A stretch of 64,000 nt of DNA from contig NZ_QMKP01000001.1 of assembly GCF_003287955.1 (NCBI RefSeq), positions 248,001-312,000 on the forward strand. Reading direction: 5' to 3'. The translations under genes and the position numbers were made by a program. Shown in pieces: positions 33,647-43,959 of this stretch. A model generated the notes under the pieces. The model was not told where the DNA came from. It saw only the letters and a program-made list of their open reading frames with translations, and ran no database searches. Every line of letters starts with the position of its first letter. Position 1 is the stretch's first letter. The stretch is from Arthrobacter sp. AQ5-06. GTDB taxonomy: Bacteria; Actinomycetota; Actinomycetes; Actinomycetales; Micrococcaceae.

Positions 33647-35254
33647 ATGGAGACCCTCGCCAGCCGGCTTGATGCCGCAAGTGAAGTGTTTGCTGCAAAC
33701 AGCGCTGCGCAGCTCGCGCTAGCCGCCGAGCTCCGGACCACGCTGGCTGACGCCGCGTTGGGCGGGCCGGAGAAGTCGCGGGAGCGCCATGTGGGCCGCG
33801 GGAAGCTGCTGCCTCGTGAGCGCATCGACCGGCTGCTGGATGACGGCAGTCCGTTCCTGGAGATCGCCCCGCTGGCGGCCAACGGCATGTACAACAACGA
33901 GTCGCCCGGCGCCGGGGTGATTGCCGGTATCGGTTTCGTCCACGGCCGCCAGGTGCTGGTGATTTCCAACGACGCCACTGTCAAGGGCGGCACTTATTAT
34001 CCGATGACGGTGAAGAAGCACCTCCGCGCCCAGGAGATAGCGCTGGAGAACCGGCTGCCGTGCATCTACCTGGTGGACTCGGGCGGGGCGTTCCTTCCGA
34101 AGCAGGACGAAGTCTTCCCGGACAAAGAACACTTCGGCCGGATCTTCTTCAACCAGGCGAAAATGTCCGCTGCCAAGATCCCGCAGATCGCTTCCGTGAT
34201 GGGTTCCTGTACGGCCGGCGGCGCCTACGTTCCGGCGATGAGCGATGAGACGGTGATCGTCCGGAACCAGGGCACCATCTTCCTGGGCGGTCCGCCGCTG
34301 GTGAAAGCAGCCATCGGCGAAATCGTGACCGCTGAGGAACTGGGCGGCGGTGACGTGCACTCGAGGATTTCCGGGGTCACGGACCATCTCGCCGAGAACG
34401 ACGAACACGCCCTGCAGATCATCCGCGACATCGTGGCCACCCTGCCGAAGCCGGCCGCCCCCGCGTGGGATGTGGACACCGCCGTCGAACCTGTTGCGGA
34501 CCCCGCCGAGCTGTATGGGGCCGTGCCCACAGACGTAAATGCGCAGTACGACGTGCACGAGGTCATAGCCCGGTTAGTGGACGGCAGCAAGTTCCACGAG
34601 TTCAAGAAGGAGTACGGCACCACCCTGGTCACGGGCTTCGCCAAGCTTCACGGCCACCCGGTGGGCATCGTGGCCAACAACGGCGTGCTCTTCAGCGAGT
34701 CCTCACTCAAAGGCGCGCACTTCATCGAACTGTGCGACCAGCGGGGAATTCCCTTGGTCTTCCTGCAGAACATTTCCGGGTTCATGGTGGGCAGGGATTC
34801 CGAGCAGGGCGGCATTGCCAAGAACGGCGCCAAGATGGTCACCGCCGTCGCCACCGCCCGTGTTCCCAAGCTGACCGTCGTGATCGGCGGATCCTTCGGT
34901 GCGGGCAACTACTCCATGTGCGGCCGGGCCTACTCGCCGCGCTTCCTCTGGATGTGGCCGGCCAGCCGGATCTCCGTCATGGGCGGCAACCAGGCCTCCA
35001 GCGTCCTCGCCACGGTCAAGCGTGACCAGTACGAGGCCCGTGGCGAGGAATGGTCCGCCGAAGGCGAGGAAGCCTTCAAGGCCCCGATCAAACAGCAATA
35101 CGAGGACCAGGGCAGCCCGTACTACTCCACCGCCCGACTCTGGGACGACGGCATCATCGACCCCGCGGATACCCGCACCGTCCTGGGACTGGCGCTCGAC
35201 GTCGTCTCCCGCACCCCGCTGCCGGAGACCTCCTTCGGCCTTTTCCGGATGTGA
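33647..35254 (+). CDS. acyl-CoA carboxylase beta subunit (3-methylcrotonyl-CoA carboxylase type)
   Basis: 535 residues. Carboxyltransferase half of a biotin carboxylase system; two crotonase-like domains. Blocks: [62 protein letters not shown], and C-terminal [30 protein letters not shown], which is characteristic of methylcrotonyl- rather than propionyl-CoA carboxylase. First gene of the operon; the ATG is preceded by GGAACGGACG. Leucine pathway: 3-methylcrotonyl-CoA to 3-methylglutaconyl-CoA. Confidence 0.93.
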   Translation: METLASRLDAASEVFAANSAAQLALAAELRTTLADAALGGPEKSRERHVGRGKLLPRERIDRLLDDGSPFLEIAPLAANGMYNNESPGAGVIAGIGFVHGRQVLVISNDATVKGGTYYPMTVKKHLRAQEIALENRLPCIYLVDSGGAFLPKQDEVFPDKEHFGRIFFNQAKMSAAKIPQIASVMGSCTAGGAYVPAMSDETVIVRNQGTIFLGGPPLVKAAIGEIVTAEELGGGDVHSRISGVTDHLAENDEHALQIIRDIVATLPKPAAPAWDVDTAVEPVADPAELYGAVPTDVNAQYDVHEVIARLVDGSKFHEFKKEYGTTLVTGFAKLHGHPVGIVANNGVLFSESSLKGAHFIELCDQRGIPLVFLQNISGFMVGRDSEQGGIAKNGAKMVTAVATARVPKLTVVIGGSFGAGNYSMCGRAYSPRFLWMWPASRISVMGGNQASSVLATVKRDQYEARGEEWSAEGEEAFKAPIKQQYEDQGSPYYSTARLWDDGIIDPADTRTVLGLALDVVSRTPLPETSFGLFRM

Positions 35255-35261
35255 GCCAGCC

Positions 35262-37448
35262 ATGACCGTTTCCTTGCCTGCCGTTCCTTCAACAACCCGG
35301 CAGAAACCGCTGTTCACCACCGTGCTTATCGCCAACCGCGGGGAGATCGCCTGCCGCGTCATCCGCACCCTGCGTGCACTGGGCATCCGTTCCGTAGCCG
35401 TCTACAGCGACGCCGACGCCGGGGCCCGGCACGTACGCGAGGCTGACACTGCCGTGCGGATCGGCCCTGCCGCTGCTGCAGAGAGCTACCTGAAGGTCGA
35501 GGCCATCATCCAGGCGTGCCGCGACACCGGCGCCGAAGCCGTGCACCCCGGCTACGGCTTCCTCAGCGAGAACGTCGATTTTGCCCGGGCCCTCGAAGCT
35601 GCCGGCATCACCTTCGTCGGCCCCGGAGTTGAGTCCCTGAACGTCATGGGAGACAAGATCCGCTCCAAGAACCACGTGGCCGGTTACGGAGTTCCTGTGG
35701 TGCCGGGCATCGCCGAGCCGGGCATGACGGACACGCAGCTGATCGGGGCCGCGGCCGCCGTCGGATTCCCGCTGCTCATCAAACCGTCGGCGGGCGGCGG
35801 CGGGAAGGGCATGCACATCGTGGAACGCCCCGAGGAGCTCGAAGCCACGCTGGCCACCGCCCGCCGTGTCGCCGCCAGCGCCTTTGGCGACGACACGCTG
35901 TTCCTGGAGCGGCTGGTCAGCACCCCGCGGCACATCGAAGTCCAGGTCCTTGCCGATAACCACGGCAACGTGATCCATCTGGGGGAGCGGGAGTGCTCGC
36001 TGCAGCGCCGCCACCAAAAGGTGATTGAGGAAGCGCCGTCGCCGTTGCTTGAGTCATTGCACGACGGCGGCGCCACCCGGGCGCGGATCGGCGAGGCCGC
36101 CTGCCAGGCGGCACGGAGCGTCCACTACAGCGGAGCGGGAACTGTGGAGTTTCTGGTCTCCGACGAGGCCCCTGACGAGTTCTTCTTTATGGAGATGAAC
36201 ACCCGCCTCCAGGTGGAGCACCCGGTCACCGAAATGGTCACCGGCGTCGACCTGGTCGAATGGCAGGTGCGGATCGCCGCCGGCGAGGAACTGACCGTCC
36301 GCCAGGCCGACGTCGAACTTAAAGGCCACGCCGTCGAAGCCCGCGTCTACGCCGAAGTCCCGGAGCGGAACTTCATGCCGTCCACGGGGACCGTGCTCCT
36401 GCTGGACGAAATGCCCGATCAGGCAGCCGGCACGATCCGGGTGGACTCGGCCCTGCTGGAGGGGCTGCAGATCTCCTCCAGCTACGATCCCATGATTTCC
36501 AAGGTCATCGCGTGGGGCCCGGACCGCACCGTTGCCCTGGACACCCTGGACGCTGCCCTCGCCGGGTATACCGCGCTTGGCATTGACACGAATGTTGAGT
36601 ACCTGCGGCTGCTGATCAACGACGACGACGTCCGCGCAGGGCATCTCGACACCGGCCTGATCGAGCGCAAGATGCCGGACTTCGAGTTCCGGCGGATCAA
36701 CGACGCCGAACTGGTCGCGGCCGCCCTATGCGCCGTCGTGAGCGGGGAACAGGACAGCACGGTGACGCCCTCCGGTCCGTGGCAGGTCCCTAACGGCTGG
36801 CGGATCGGCGCGCCGGCGCCCCGGCGGATCAGCCTGGGAACGCCCGACGGCGGCATCGAAACAGTGAGTGTCACAGGCCAAGTGGCCGCCGGCCCGGTCC
36901 AGGTCCGCGTCGGCGAGGGGCCGTGGCGTAAGGCCTCCCTGCGCTTTTCCCGGCGCGACCATGCGGAGGTGACCCTCGACGGCGAAGCCACGGAGTATTC
37001 GCTGGCCCCGGTGTCGTGGGGTCCCGGCGGCCCGGGCCCGGGCAACCCGGCCTCCGGCGGTCCCGCGGAACTGTTCCTCGGCAACGGCGGCTGGTCCTGC
37101 CGGCTGGACGTACTGACGCGGGAGTCACGACTCGTCCGCCTGCTCGCCGCCATCCATCGCGAGGAAAGCACCGCCGACCCCGAGGTCCGCTCGCCCATGC
37201 CCGGCACGGTGGTGTCCGTAGCCGTCAGCAACGGCGACACCGTGGAAGCCGGCCAGGTTCTCCTCGCCGTGGAAGCCATGAAGATGGAGCACCAGCTGGT
37301 TGCAGAGGTGGCCGGCACGGTCCATATCAGCGTCAAGGCCGGCCAGCCGGTCAAAGCGGACCAGGTGCTGGCCACCATCCACCTTTCAAGCACGGATTCA
37401 GACGCGGATTCACTGCAGGATTCCAACAACACAGGCAAGGGAGCCTAG
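35262..37448 (+). CDS. acyl-CoA carboxylase alpha subunit (biotin carboxylase/BCCP, methylcrotonyl-CoA type)
   Basis: 728 residues from ATG 35262, seven bases after the beta subunit. Biotin carboxylase domain (about 17-465) with VLIANRGEIACRVIRTLR, KPSAGGGGKGMHIV (ATP loop), LGERECSLQRRHQKVIEEAPS and EMNTRLQVEHPVTEMVTG; a BT/linker region; and a C-terminal biotinyl domain with SPMPGTVVSVAVSNGD and biotin-accepting Lys674 in VEAMKMEHQ. Partner of the 33647 beta subunit. Confidence 0.95.
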   Translation: MTVSLPAVPSTTRQKPLFTTVLIANRGEIACRVIRTLRALGIRSVAVYSDADAGARHVREADTAVRIGPAAAAESYLKVEAIIQACRDTGAEAVHPGYGFLSENVDFARALEAAGITFVGPGVESLNVMGDKIRSKNHVAGYGVPVVPGIAEPGMTDTQLIGAAAAVGFPLLIKPSAGGGGKGMHIVERPEELEATLATARRVAASAFGDDTLFLERLVSTPRHIEVQVLADNHGNVIHLGERECSLQRRHQKVIEEAPSPLLESLHDGGATRARIGEAACQAARSVHYSGAGTVEFLVSDEAPDEFFFMEMNTRLQVEHPVTEMVTGVDLVEWQVRIAAGEELTVRQADVELKGHAVEARVYAEVPERNFMPSTGTVLLLDEMPDQAAGTIRVDSALLEGLQISSSYDPMISKVIAWGPDRTVALDTLDAALAGYTALGIDTNVEYLRLLINDDDVRAGHLDTGLIERKMPDFEFRRINDAELVAAALCAVVSGEQDSTVTPSGPWQVPNGWRIGAPAPRRISLGTPDGGIETVSVTGQVAAGPVQVRVGEGPWRKASLRFSRRDHAEVTLDGEATEYSLAPVSWGPGGPGPGNPASGGPAELFLGNGGWSCRLDVLTRESRLVRLLAAIHREESTADPEVRSPMPGTVVSVAVSNGDTVEAGQVLLAVEAMKMEHQLVAEVAGTVHISVKAGQPVKADQVLATIHLSSTDSDADSLQDSNNTGKGA

Positions 37449-37450
37449 CC

Positions 37451-38626
37451 ATGACAGATTTTGAACTCAGCGACGAATACCAGGACCTCAGCGACACCGT
37501 CCGGGACTTCGCGGACAACGTGGTGGCGCCGGTCTCCGCGAAGCACGATGAAGAACACAGCTTCCCCTATGAAGTGGTGTCCCAGATGGCAGACATGGGC
37601 CTGTTCGGGCTGCCTTTCCCGGAAGAGCACGGCGGGATGGGCGGGGACTACTTCGCCCTGGCGCTCGCCCTCGAACAGCTGGGCCGGGTGGACCAATCCG
37701 TGGCCATCACGCTGGAAGCCGGCGTCTCCCTCGGCGCGATGCCGGTGTACCGCTTCGGCACCGATGCGCAGAAGGAGGAGTGGCTTCCGCTGCTGGCCTC
37801 GGGCAAGGCGCTCGCCGGCTTTGGACTCACGGAGCCGGAAGCCGGCTCTGACGCCGGCGGGACCAAAACCCACGCCCGGCGGGAGAGTGTCGGAGACAAG
37901 ACCATGTGGGTGATCAACGGCAACAAGGAATTCATCACCAACTCCGGCACGGACATCACGCGGCTCGTGACGGTCACCGCCGTCACCGGGCAGCACGAGC
38001 GCAAAGACGGCAGCATCAAAAAGGAAATCTCCACCATCCTGGTGCCCACCAACACCCCCGGATTCAAGGCCGAAAAGGCCTACAACAAGGTGGGCTGGAA
38101 TGCTTCGGACACCCACCCCCTGACGCTCAAGGATGTCCGCGTGCCGGAGGCAAACCTGCTCGGCAAAGAGGGCCGCGGCTACGCCAACTTCCTGTCCATC
38201 CTGGACGAAGGCCGCATCGCCATCGCCGCACTGGCCACCGGCGCAGCCCAGGGCTGCGTTGATCTGTCCGTGAAGTACGCCAAGGAACGCAGGGCCTTCG
38301 GCCACAACATCGGCAAGTACCAGGCCATCTCCTTCAAGATCGCCCGCATGCAGGCCCGGGCGCACACGGCCCGCCTGGCTTACTACGACGCCGCGTCCAG
38401 GATGCTGGCGGGGAAGCCGTTCAAGACGCAGGCCGCCATCGCTAAGATGGTCGCAGGCGAGGCGGCCATGGACAACGCGCGGGATGCCACCCAGGTATTC
38501 GGCGGCTATGGCTTCATCAACGAATTCACCGTGGCACGCCACTACCGCGACTCCAAGATCCTTGAAGTCGGCGAGGGCACCACGGAAGTCCAGCTGATGC
38601 TCATCGCCCGCGATCTCGGACTATAG
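37451..38626 (+). CDS. acyl-CoA dehydrogenase (FadE19-like; isovaleryl/short branched-chain)
   Basis: 391 residues. FAD-dependent; blocks [39 protein letters not shown] and [20 protein letters not shown]. The C-terminal [10 protein letters not shown] carries Glu at the usual MCAD/SCAD catalytic position, whereas classic isovaleryl-CoA dehydrogenases have Gly there and a Glu in another helix; here that helix reads [13 protein letters not shown]. It may thus use other short branched acyl-CoAs too. Located between carboxylase and CoA-transferase genes, matching FadE19 in M. tuberculosis. Confidence 0.9.
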   Translation: MTDFELSDEYQDLSDTVRDFADNVVAPVSAKHDEEHSFPYEVVSQMADMGLFGLPFPEEHGGMGGDYFALALALEQLGRVDQSVAITLEAGVSLGAMPVYRFGTDAQKEEWLPLLASGKALAGFGLTEPEAGSDAGGTKTHARRESVGDKTMWVINGNKEFITNSGTDITRLVTVTAVTGQHERKDGSIKKEISTILVPTNTPGFKAEKAYNKVGWNASDTHPLTLKDVRVPEANLLGKEGRGYANFLSILDEGRIAIAALATGAAQGCVDLSVKYAKERRAFGHNIGKYQAISFKIARMQARAHTARLAYYDAASRMLAGKPFKTQAAIAKMVAGEAAMDNARDATQVFGGYGFINEFTVARHYRDSKILEVGEGTTEVQLMLIARDLGL

Positions 38627-38646
38627 CCGGCCTGAAAGGATCACTG

Positions 38647-39429
38647 ATGATTAACAAGGTTGTTGCCAGCGCCGAGGAAGCCATTGCGGACATTCCCGAC
38701 GGCGCGTCGCTCGCGGTGGGAGGGTTCGGCCTCTGTGGAATCCCGGTAGCCCTGATCGATGCCCTGCACCGGCACGGTACCAAGGACCTCGAAACCGTGA
38801 GCAACAACTGCGGCGTGGACGACTGGGGGCTCGGCGTCCTGCTCCGCGACGGCAGGATCCGGCGGACCGTCGGTTCCTACGTCGGCGAGAACAAGGAGTT
38901 CGCGCGCCAGTACCTATCCGGTGAGCTTGAGGTGGTGCTGACCCCGCAGGGAACGCTGGCGGAGAAGCTCCGGGCCGGCGGCGCCGGGATCCCCGCTTTC
39001 TACACCAAGGCCGGGGTCGGCACGCAGGTGTCCGACGGCGGCCTGCCGCAAAAGTACGACGCCGACGGCGGCATCGCCATCGCCTCTTCCCCCAAGGAAG
39101 TGCGGACTTTCAATGACGTGGATTATGTCCTGGAGGAATCTCTGACACCCGATTTCGGACTGGTCCACGCCTGGAAAGGCGACCGCCACGGCAACCTGGT
39201 CTTCCACGCCACCGCCATGAACTTCAACCCGCTCTGCGCCATGGCGGGAAAAATCACCATCGCCGAGGTGGAGGAGCTGGTGGAACCGGGGGAACTCGAC
39301 CCGGAACACGTCCACACGCCCGGCATTTTTGTCCAGCGGGTGGTAGTTGTGCCGGCCGGTGAGAAGCGGATCGAAAAGCGGACCGTCGCCCTTGCACAGG
39401 CCGCGGCAACCGAACAGGCAGAAGCGTAG
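38647..39429 (+). CDS. scoA: 3-oxoacid CoA-transferase subunit A
   Basis: 260 residues. With subunit B moves CoA from succinyl-CoA to acetoacetate. N-terminal [39 protein letters not shown] with the Gly-rich oxyanion segment, [11 protein letters not shown], and PSFxx-type [25 protein letters not shown] follows. Start preceded by GAAAGGATC. Downstream use of acetoacetate from leucine breakdown fits; the B subunit follows two bases later. Confidence 0.93.
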   Translation: MINKVVASAEEAIADIPDGASLAVGGFGLCGIPVALIDALHRHGTKDLETVSNNCGVDDWGLGVLLRDGRIRRTVGSYVGENKEFARQYLSGELEVVLTPQGTLAEKLRAGGAGIPAFYTKAGVGTQVSDGGLPQKYDADGGIAIASSPKEVRTFNDVDYVLEESLTPDFGLVHAWKGDRHGNLVFHATAMNFNPLCAMAGKITIAEVEELVEPGELDPEHVHTPGIFVQRVVVVPAGEKRIEKRTVALAQAAATEQAEA

Positions 39430-39431
39430 CC

Positions 39432-40199
39432 ATGGAGTCCAACAGCACGCAGGGCGCGCCTCCCCGCCCCGAAGCCGTCCGGCCGGAATACCGTCGCGCC
39501 GCCGTCGGCCATCCGGAAGGCACCAATCCGGAGGCCAAGGGGTGGACCCGCAACGAACTGGCCGCCCGGGTGGCCCAGGAGCTCAGCAACGGGCAGTACG
39601 TCAACCTGGGCATCGGCATGCCCACGCTCATTCCCAACTACATCCCGGCAGGCGTCGAGGTGGTGCTCCACTCGGAGAACGGGATCCTGGGCGTGGGACC
39701 GTACCCCGCGGAGGACGCAGTCGATCCGGACCTCATCAACGCCGGCAAGGAAACCGTCACGGTCAACAAGGGTGCCGCGTTCTTTGACTCCGCCTCATCG
39801 TTCGGCATGATCCGCGGCGGGCATGTGGATGTGGCCGTGCTCGGCGCCATGGAAGTGGCGCAGAACGGGGACCTGGCCAACTGGATGATCCCGGGCAAGA
39901 TGGTCAAAGGCATGGGCGGGGCCATGGACCTGGTCTTCGGCGCCAAGAAGGTGATCGTGATGATGGAGCACGTAGACCGCAACGGCAACCCCAAAATCGT
40001 GGAGAACTGCTCGCTGCCGCTGACCGGCATGGCCTGCGTGGACCGGATCATTACCGACCTCGCCGTGATCGACGTCGTCACCGAAGGCGGGCGGTCCCGG
40101 CTGGTGCTCCGCGAACTGGCCCCCAACGTGTCCGTGGAGGACGTGGCGGCGGCCACCGGCGCCGAACTGTTCGAAGAAGACCAGGAACTCACCGTATGA
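39432..40199 (+). CDS. scoB: 3-oxoacid CoA-transferase subunit B
   Basis: 255 residues with a ~35-residue polar N-terminal extension before the usual start [30 protein letters not shown]. The catalytic Glu82 forming the CoA thioester is in [11 protein letters not shown]. Later blocks: [14 protein letters not shown] and ITDLAVIDV. Overlaps the MaoC gene start by ATGA, indicating tight coupling. Confidence 0.93.
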   Translation: MESNSTQGAPPRPEAVRPEYRRAAVGHPEGTNPEAKGWTRNELAARVAQELSNGQYVNLGIGMPTLIPNYIPAGVEVVLHSENGILGVGPYPAEDAVDPDLINAGKETVTVNKGAAFFDSASSFGMIRGGHVDVAVLGAMEVAQNGDLANWMIPGKMVKGMGGAMDLVFGAKKVIVMMEHVDRNGNPKIVENCSLPLTGMACVDRIITDLAVIDVVTEGGRSRLVLRELAPNVSVEDVAAATGAELFEEDQELTV

Positions 40200-40768
40200 C
40201 GGCGGACAATCCACGGGTCATCGAACAGCGCGGCCTGTACTTTGACGAGTTCGAACAAGGCGTTGTCTACGCGCACCGGCCCGGCCGCACCGTGACCGAG
40301 GCGGACAACGTCCTGTTCACCACGCTCACCATGAACACCCAGGCCCTGCACCTGGACGCCGCCTGGAGCGCGGGGCAGCCGTTCGGCCAGCGGCTGGTCA
40401 ACTCCATGTTCACGCTGTCCACCCTGGTGGGACAGTCCGTATCGCAGCTCACCCAGGGCACCATCATCGCCCAGCTTGGCCTGACGGACGTCTCCTTCCC
40501 GCACCCGCTGTATCACGGCGACACGCTCTACACCGAGACGGTGATCACCGGGAAACGGCTCTCGGGATCGCGTCCCGGCCAGGGGATAGTGACCATGCGA
40601 CACACGGGCAGGAACCAGGACGGCACCGTGGTGGCGCTGGCTACGCGGAGCTGCCTTATGTGGACCCGGGACGCCCACCTGGGGCGGTCCTCCGGACAAC
40701 AGGTGCAGCCTGCAGGAGCTGAAAAGGGGAGCGTGCAGGGCCCCGAAAAGGGGACAATGTCCGTATGA
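40196..40768 (+). CDS. MaoC-family dehydratase (Rv2499c-like)
   Basis: 190 residues. Hot-dog fold hydratase: [40 protein letters not shown] has the MaoC active-site segment (D/N...H), then [18 protein letters not shown]. The M. tuberculosis counterpart next to CitE is reported as an (R)-specific 3-methylglutaconyl-CoA hydratase; by position this enzyme would make (R)-HMG-CoA. The C-terminal ~30 residues are polar and probably disordered. Four-base overlaps with both neighbours. Confidence 0.87.
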   Translation: MTADNPRVIEQRGLYFDEFEQGVVYAHRPGRTVTEADNVLFTTLTMNTQALHLDAAWSAGQPFGQRLVNSMFTLSTLVGQSVSQLTQGTIIAQLGLTDVSFPHPLYHGDTLYTETVITGKRLSGSRPGQGIVTMRHTGRNQDGTVVALATRSCLMWTRDAHLGRSSGQQVQPAGAEKGSVQGPEKGTMSV

Positions 40769-41604
40769 CATTTGTGATGGGTCCTGCCCTGCTCTTCTGC
40801 CCTGCCGACCGTCCCGAGCGTTTCCCCAAGGCTGCCCAACGCGCGGATGCTGTCATCGTGGACCTCGAGGACGCAGTGGCACCTGCGGACAAGCAGCGGG
40901 CGCGCGGCGCGGTCCTGGCCCAGTTGGGTGCTGGCGGGGAGGGGCCTGAGCTCGATCCCAGCCGCACCATCGTCAGGATCAACCCGGCCGGCACCGAAGA
41001 GTTCGAGAAGGACCTGCACTGCCTGGCCCACACGCCGTACCGGACGGTGATGCTGGCCAAGGCAGAGAGCGCGGCACAGCTCGAAGCCCTGGCGGACTAT
41101 CATGTCATCGCCCTGTGCGAAACCGCCGTCGGGATACTCAACGCACCCGCCATCGCGGCAGCCCCCAACGTGGTGGCACTGATGTGGGGTGCCGAGGACC
41201 TCCTGGCATCCCTCAGCGGCACGTCCAGCAGAACGGACGACGGCGGCTACCGTGCCGTGGCGCTGCACGCCCGGTCCGCGGTGTTGCTCGCCGCACGGGC
41301 TTTTGGAAAAGAAGCCGTGGACGCCGTGTACGTCAACATCCCGGACATTGAAGGGCTGGCGCTGGAGGCTGCCGATGCCGCAGCGTCAGGATTCGGCTCC
41401 AAAGCCTGTATCCACCCCACGCAGGCGGCCGTTGTCAGGGGCGCCTACGCCCCTTCCGAGGCCGACGTCGCCGCCGCCACGGAACTGCTGCGGGCCGCCG
41501 CTGCCGCTGGATCCGGTGTGTTCCAGCACGGGGGCAAAATGATCGACGGCCCTATCCTCAAGCACGCGGAAGCCACCATCCGCCGGGCCGGCATCCACTC
41601 CTAG
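40765..41604 (+). CDS. HpcH/HpaI aldolase, CitE-like CoA-ester lyase
   Basis: 279 residues. TIM-barrel CitE-like protein with LLFCPADRPERFPKAAQRADAVIVDLEDAVAP (metal/substrate Arg and Glu-Asp), ALCETAVGILNAPAIAA with the metal-ligand Glu, LMWGAEDLLASL with Asp, and GSKACIHPTQ. The M. tuberculosis orthologue Rv2498c is described as a bifunctional (R)-HMG-CoA and citramalyl-CoA lyase. Here it would cleave (R)-HMG-CoA to acetoacetate and acetyl-CoA, replacing a classical HMG-CoA lyase, which is absent from the cluster. Confidence 0.88.
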   Translation: MTFVMGPALLFCPADRPERFPKAAQRADAVIVDLEDAVAPADKQRARGAVLAQLGAGGEGPELDPSRTIVRINPAGTEEFEKDLHCLAHTPYRTVMLAKAESAAQLEALADYHVIALCETAVGILNAPAIAAAPNVVALMWGAEDLLASLSGTSSRTDDGGYRAVALHARSAVLLAARAFGKEAVDAVYVNIPDIEGLALEAADAAASGFGSKACIHPTQAAVVRGAYAPSEADVAAATELLRAAAAAGSGVFQHGGKMIDGPILKHAEATIRRAGIHS

Positions 41605-41612
41605 GGCTACCG

Positions 41613-41671
41613 GGTCAGAATCACCAAGGTCAGAATCACCAGGGTCAGAATCACCAGGGTCAGAATCACCG
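41613..41671. repeat. four 15-bp tandem repeats between convergent genes
   Basis: GGTCAGAATCACCAR repeats four times (41613, 41628, 41643, 41658; last unit truncated), covering the gap between the CitE-like gene and the lipase-maturation gene. The last unit contains the stop codon of the minus-strand gene. Confidence 0.95.
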
Positions 41672-43141
41672 CCGCCGCCCGCCGGAACCGCGGAGGGACA
41701 GCGGCGGGATGGCCTCGTAGAGCGGCGTCCGGACCCAGCGCTCGCCCGTCTCCCGGAACTCGGCCCTGGTGGCGAAACGGTAGAGGTAGCTGTTGACACG
41801 CACCCAACGCGGCGGATCGCCGTCGAACGGGTCCGCACGGAGAAGCCGCAGCGTCTGCGGGTCCGCCTCCAGCAGCTTCGTGAGGAACGCGTAAAACCAC
41901 TCCTCGTGGACCGTGCGCAACGGCAGGAACCACATCAGCCAGTCCAGCCGCAGGTGGTACGGCGCCCACTGGCGTGGCAGCCGGCGCACGTCTCCGGGTT
42001 TGCCCTTAAACGCATATTCGCGCCACTCGGTCGAGTCCTCAGGTTCCTCGTCCAGGGTGCCCTCCACCACGATCTCGACGCGGTGCTTGGTCACGGTGCC
42101 AAACGCGCCGTACGTGTTGACCAGCTGCCAGCGGTTGAAGCTGGCATTCATCAGCTGCCCTTTGGAGAGCAGGTTGCGTAGCGGCCAGTAGCTGAGCGCC
42201 ACCAGCAGGACGGTGGCCACCACGGTGATGGCAAGCCAGTACGGGGGATTGCCGCGGCTGTCTTCCGGGGGATTCCAATCCAGCGGCAGGAATGGCAATA
42301 CGGCGTTGGCCACGGGGTCGCTTACCGCGGCGAAGGCCAGCACAATGGCCATCCAGTTAAGCCACGCAAAATTGCCGCTGGCCACCAGCCACAGCTGGGT
42401 GAAGATGATGATGCCGGCGGCGGCGCTTGCCAGGGGCTGGGGTGCGAAGAGGAAGAGCGGCACCACCAGCTGGGCGAAATGGTTCCCCAGGACCTCGAGC
42501 CGGTGGAATGGTTTGGGCAGGAGATGCGCCTGGCGGCTCAAAGGCCCCGGCATGGGCTGGGTTTCGTGGTGGTAGTAGAGGGCCGTCAGGTCACGCCACT
42601 CCCGGCCGCCGCGGATCTTGATCATCCCGGCGCCGAACTCCAGCCGGAACACGAGCCAGGCCAGCAGGATCAGGATGGTGCGCGGCGGCTCCGTTTGGTC
42701 CGAGCCAAGGAACGCCACCGTGAACCCGGCCTCCAGCAGCAGCATCTCCCAGCCGAAGCCATAAAACGTCTGCCCCACGTTGACGATCGACATGTAAAGC
42801 AGCCACAGGCCCAGAAACGCGATCAGCGGAACCCATGGCGGCCCGAGTTGGGGGATGCCGGCCACCAGGAGGGCAGAAATCGCCAGTCCGGTGGCGCAGA
42901 CACCACGCAGCAGCCGGTCCGAATAGCGCCAACGGAACAGCGTGGGCCGCCGGCGCGCGCTGAACCCTTCCAGATACTCCGGAACCGGTAACAGGCCGCG
43001 TTCGCCCAGCAGCGCAGGGAACTGGTTCAGGGAGGACAGGAACGCAACAAAGAACAGTGCCGCCACACCTCGCTGCAGCACCTGCCGGGCGAATCCGTAC
43101 TCCGGAGCATCGAACCAGGAAACCCAGTCCACGCATTCCAC
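41666..43141 (-). CDS. lipase maturation factor (LMF1) family membrane protein
   Basis: 491 residues, about ten hydrophobic segments. Family blocks: WLVFRLEFGAGMIKIRGGREWRDLTALYYHHETQPMPGP, FHRLEVLGNHFAQLVVPL, GTFGAVTKxR-like YGAFGTVTKHRVEIVVEGT, and the C-terminal EWREYAFKGKPGDVRRLPRQWAPYHLRLDWLMWF. In animals LMF1 helps lipases fold in the ER; the bacterial role is not known. Standalone gene, convergent with the leucine operon and divergent from the TSUP gene. Confidence 0.9.
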   Translation of the reverse strand: MECVDWVSWFDAPEYGFARQVLQRGVAALFFVAFLSSLNQFPALLGERGLLPVPEYLEGFSARRRPTLFRWRYSDRLLRGVCATGLAISALLVAGIPQLGPPWVPLIAFLGLWLLYMSIVNVGQTFYGFGWEMLLLEAGFTVAFLGSDQTEPPRTILILLAWLVFRLEFGAGMIKIRGGREWRDLTALYYHHETQPMPGPLSRQAHLLPKPFHRLEVLGNHFAQLVVPLFLFAPQPLASAAAGIIIFTQLWLVASGNFAWLNWMAIVLAFAAVSDPVANAVLPFLPLDWNPPEDSRGNPPYWLAITVVATVLLVALSYWPLRNLLSKGQLMNASFNRWQLVNTYGAFGTVTKHRVEIVVEGTLDEEPEDSTEWREYAFKGKPGDVRRLPRQWAPYHLRLDWLMWFLPLRTVHEEWFYAFLTKLLEADPQTLRLLRADPFDGDPPRWVRVNSYLYRFATRAEFRETGERWVRTPLYEAIPPLSLRGSGGRRR

Positions 43142-43178
43142 GTTACGCCCGGCGTCGCAGTCCGCCCACTAGGATCGG

Positions 43179-43925
43179 ATGGTGTTTGCATTGGTCCTCA
43201 TTGCCGTAGTTGCAGGGGCGCTGGCCCAGCGGCTGGCCGGCCTCGGATTCGGCCTCCTCGTCTCTCCTGTCCTGGTGGTGCTGCTCGGTCCCTTCGACGG
43301 CGTGATGATCATCAACCTGTGCGGCGCAGCCTCATCCCTCCTGATCCTCTCCAGGGTCTGGCGGCATGTGGAGTGGAAGCGCTACTTCGGACTGGCGCTC
43401 GCCGCCCTGGCGGGGGTTTTGCCGGGCGCCTGGCTGGCCAGCAACGTGCCCGAAGCGACGCTGGAGATCTGCATCGGAGTTCTCCTCATCATTGCCCTGC
43501 TGGCTTCGCAGCGGCTGACCCGCAGCTCATGGCGCGCCAGCGGTCCTTTCCCCATGGTGTCCCTCGGCTTCACGAGCGGACTGATGAACGCGGCAGCCGG
43601 CGTCGGTGGACCGGCCATCACCGCCTACGCCATTGCCACCCGCTGGGAGCAGAAAAGTTTCAGCGCCACCCTCCAGCCCTATTTCGTGACCACCGGACTG
43701 TCGTCGCTGGTGAGCAAGTACGTATTATCCGGAGGACATGTTCCCGGCCTGGATGGCTGGCAATGGCTCAGCATCCTGGCCGCCATGGTGGCGGGAATCA
43801 TCGCGGGCGATCTGCTGTCCGCCAAAGTCAAACCGGCCTCTGTCCGCCGGATCGTTGTGGCCATTGCCTACATTGGCGCCGTGTCCACGCTGGCCAAGGG
43901 TTTCATCGAGCTGGCGGGGGGCTGA
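43179..43925 (+). CDS. TSUP (TauE/SafE) family permease
   Basis: 248 residues with seven to eight membrane helices and duplicated TSUP halves (AGLGFGLLVSPVLVVLLGP; LGFTSGLMNAAAGVGGPAITAYAIATRWEQ). Family members export sulfite, organosulfonates or carboxylates; substrate not assignable. 34 nt before dxr and may share its transcript. Confidence 0.85.
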   Translation: MVFALVLIAVVAGALAQRLAGLGFGLLVSPVLVVLLGPFDGVMIINLCGAASSLLILSRVWRHVEWKRYFGLALAALAGVLPGAWLASNVPEATLEICIGVLLIIALLASQRLTRSSWRASGPFPMVSLGFTSGLMNAAAGVGGPAITAYAIATRWEQKSFSATLQPYFVTTGLSSLVSKYVLSGGHVPGLDGWQWLSILAAMVAGIIAGDLLSAKVKPASVRRIVVAIAYIGAVSTLAKGFIELAGG

Positions 43926-43959
43926 CCCGACCGCGGGCCGGGTGCGGGATACTTAACCA

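Noticed and set aside
41613..41671. CRISPR-like array
   Set aside because: 15-bp units are directly abutting without spacers and there are no cas genes.
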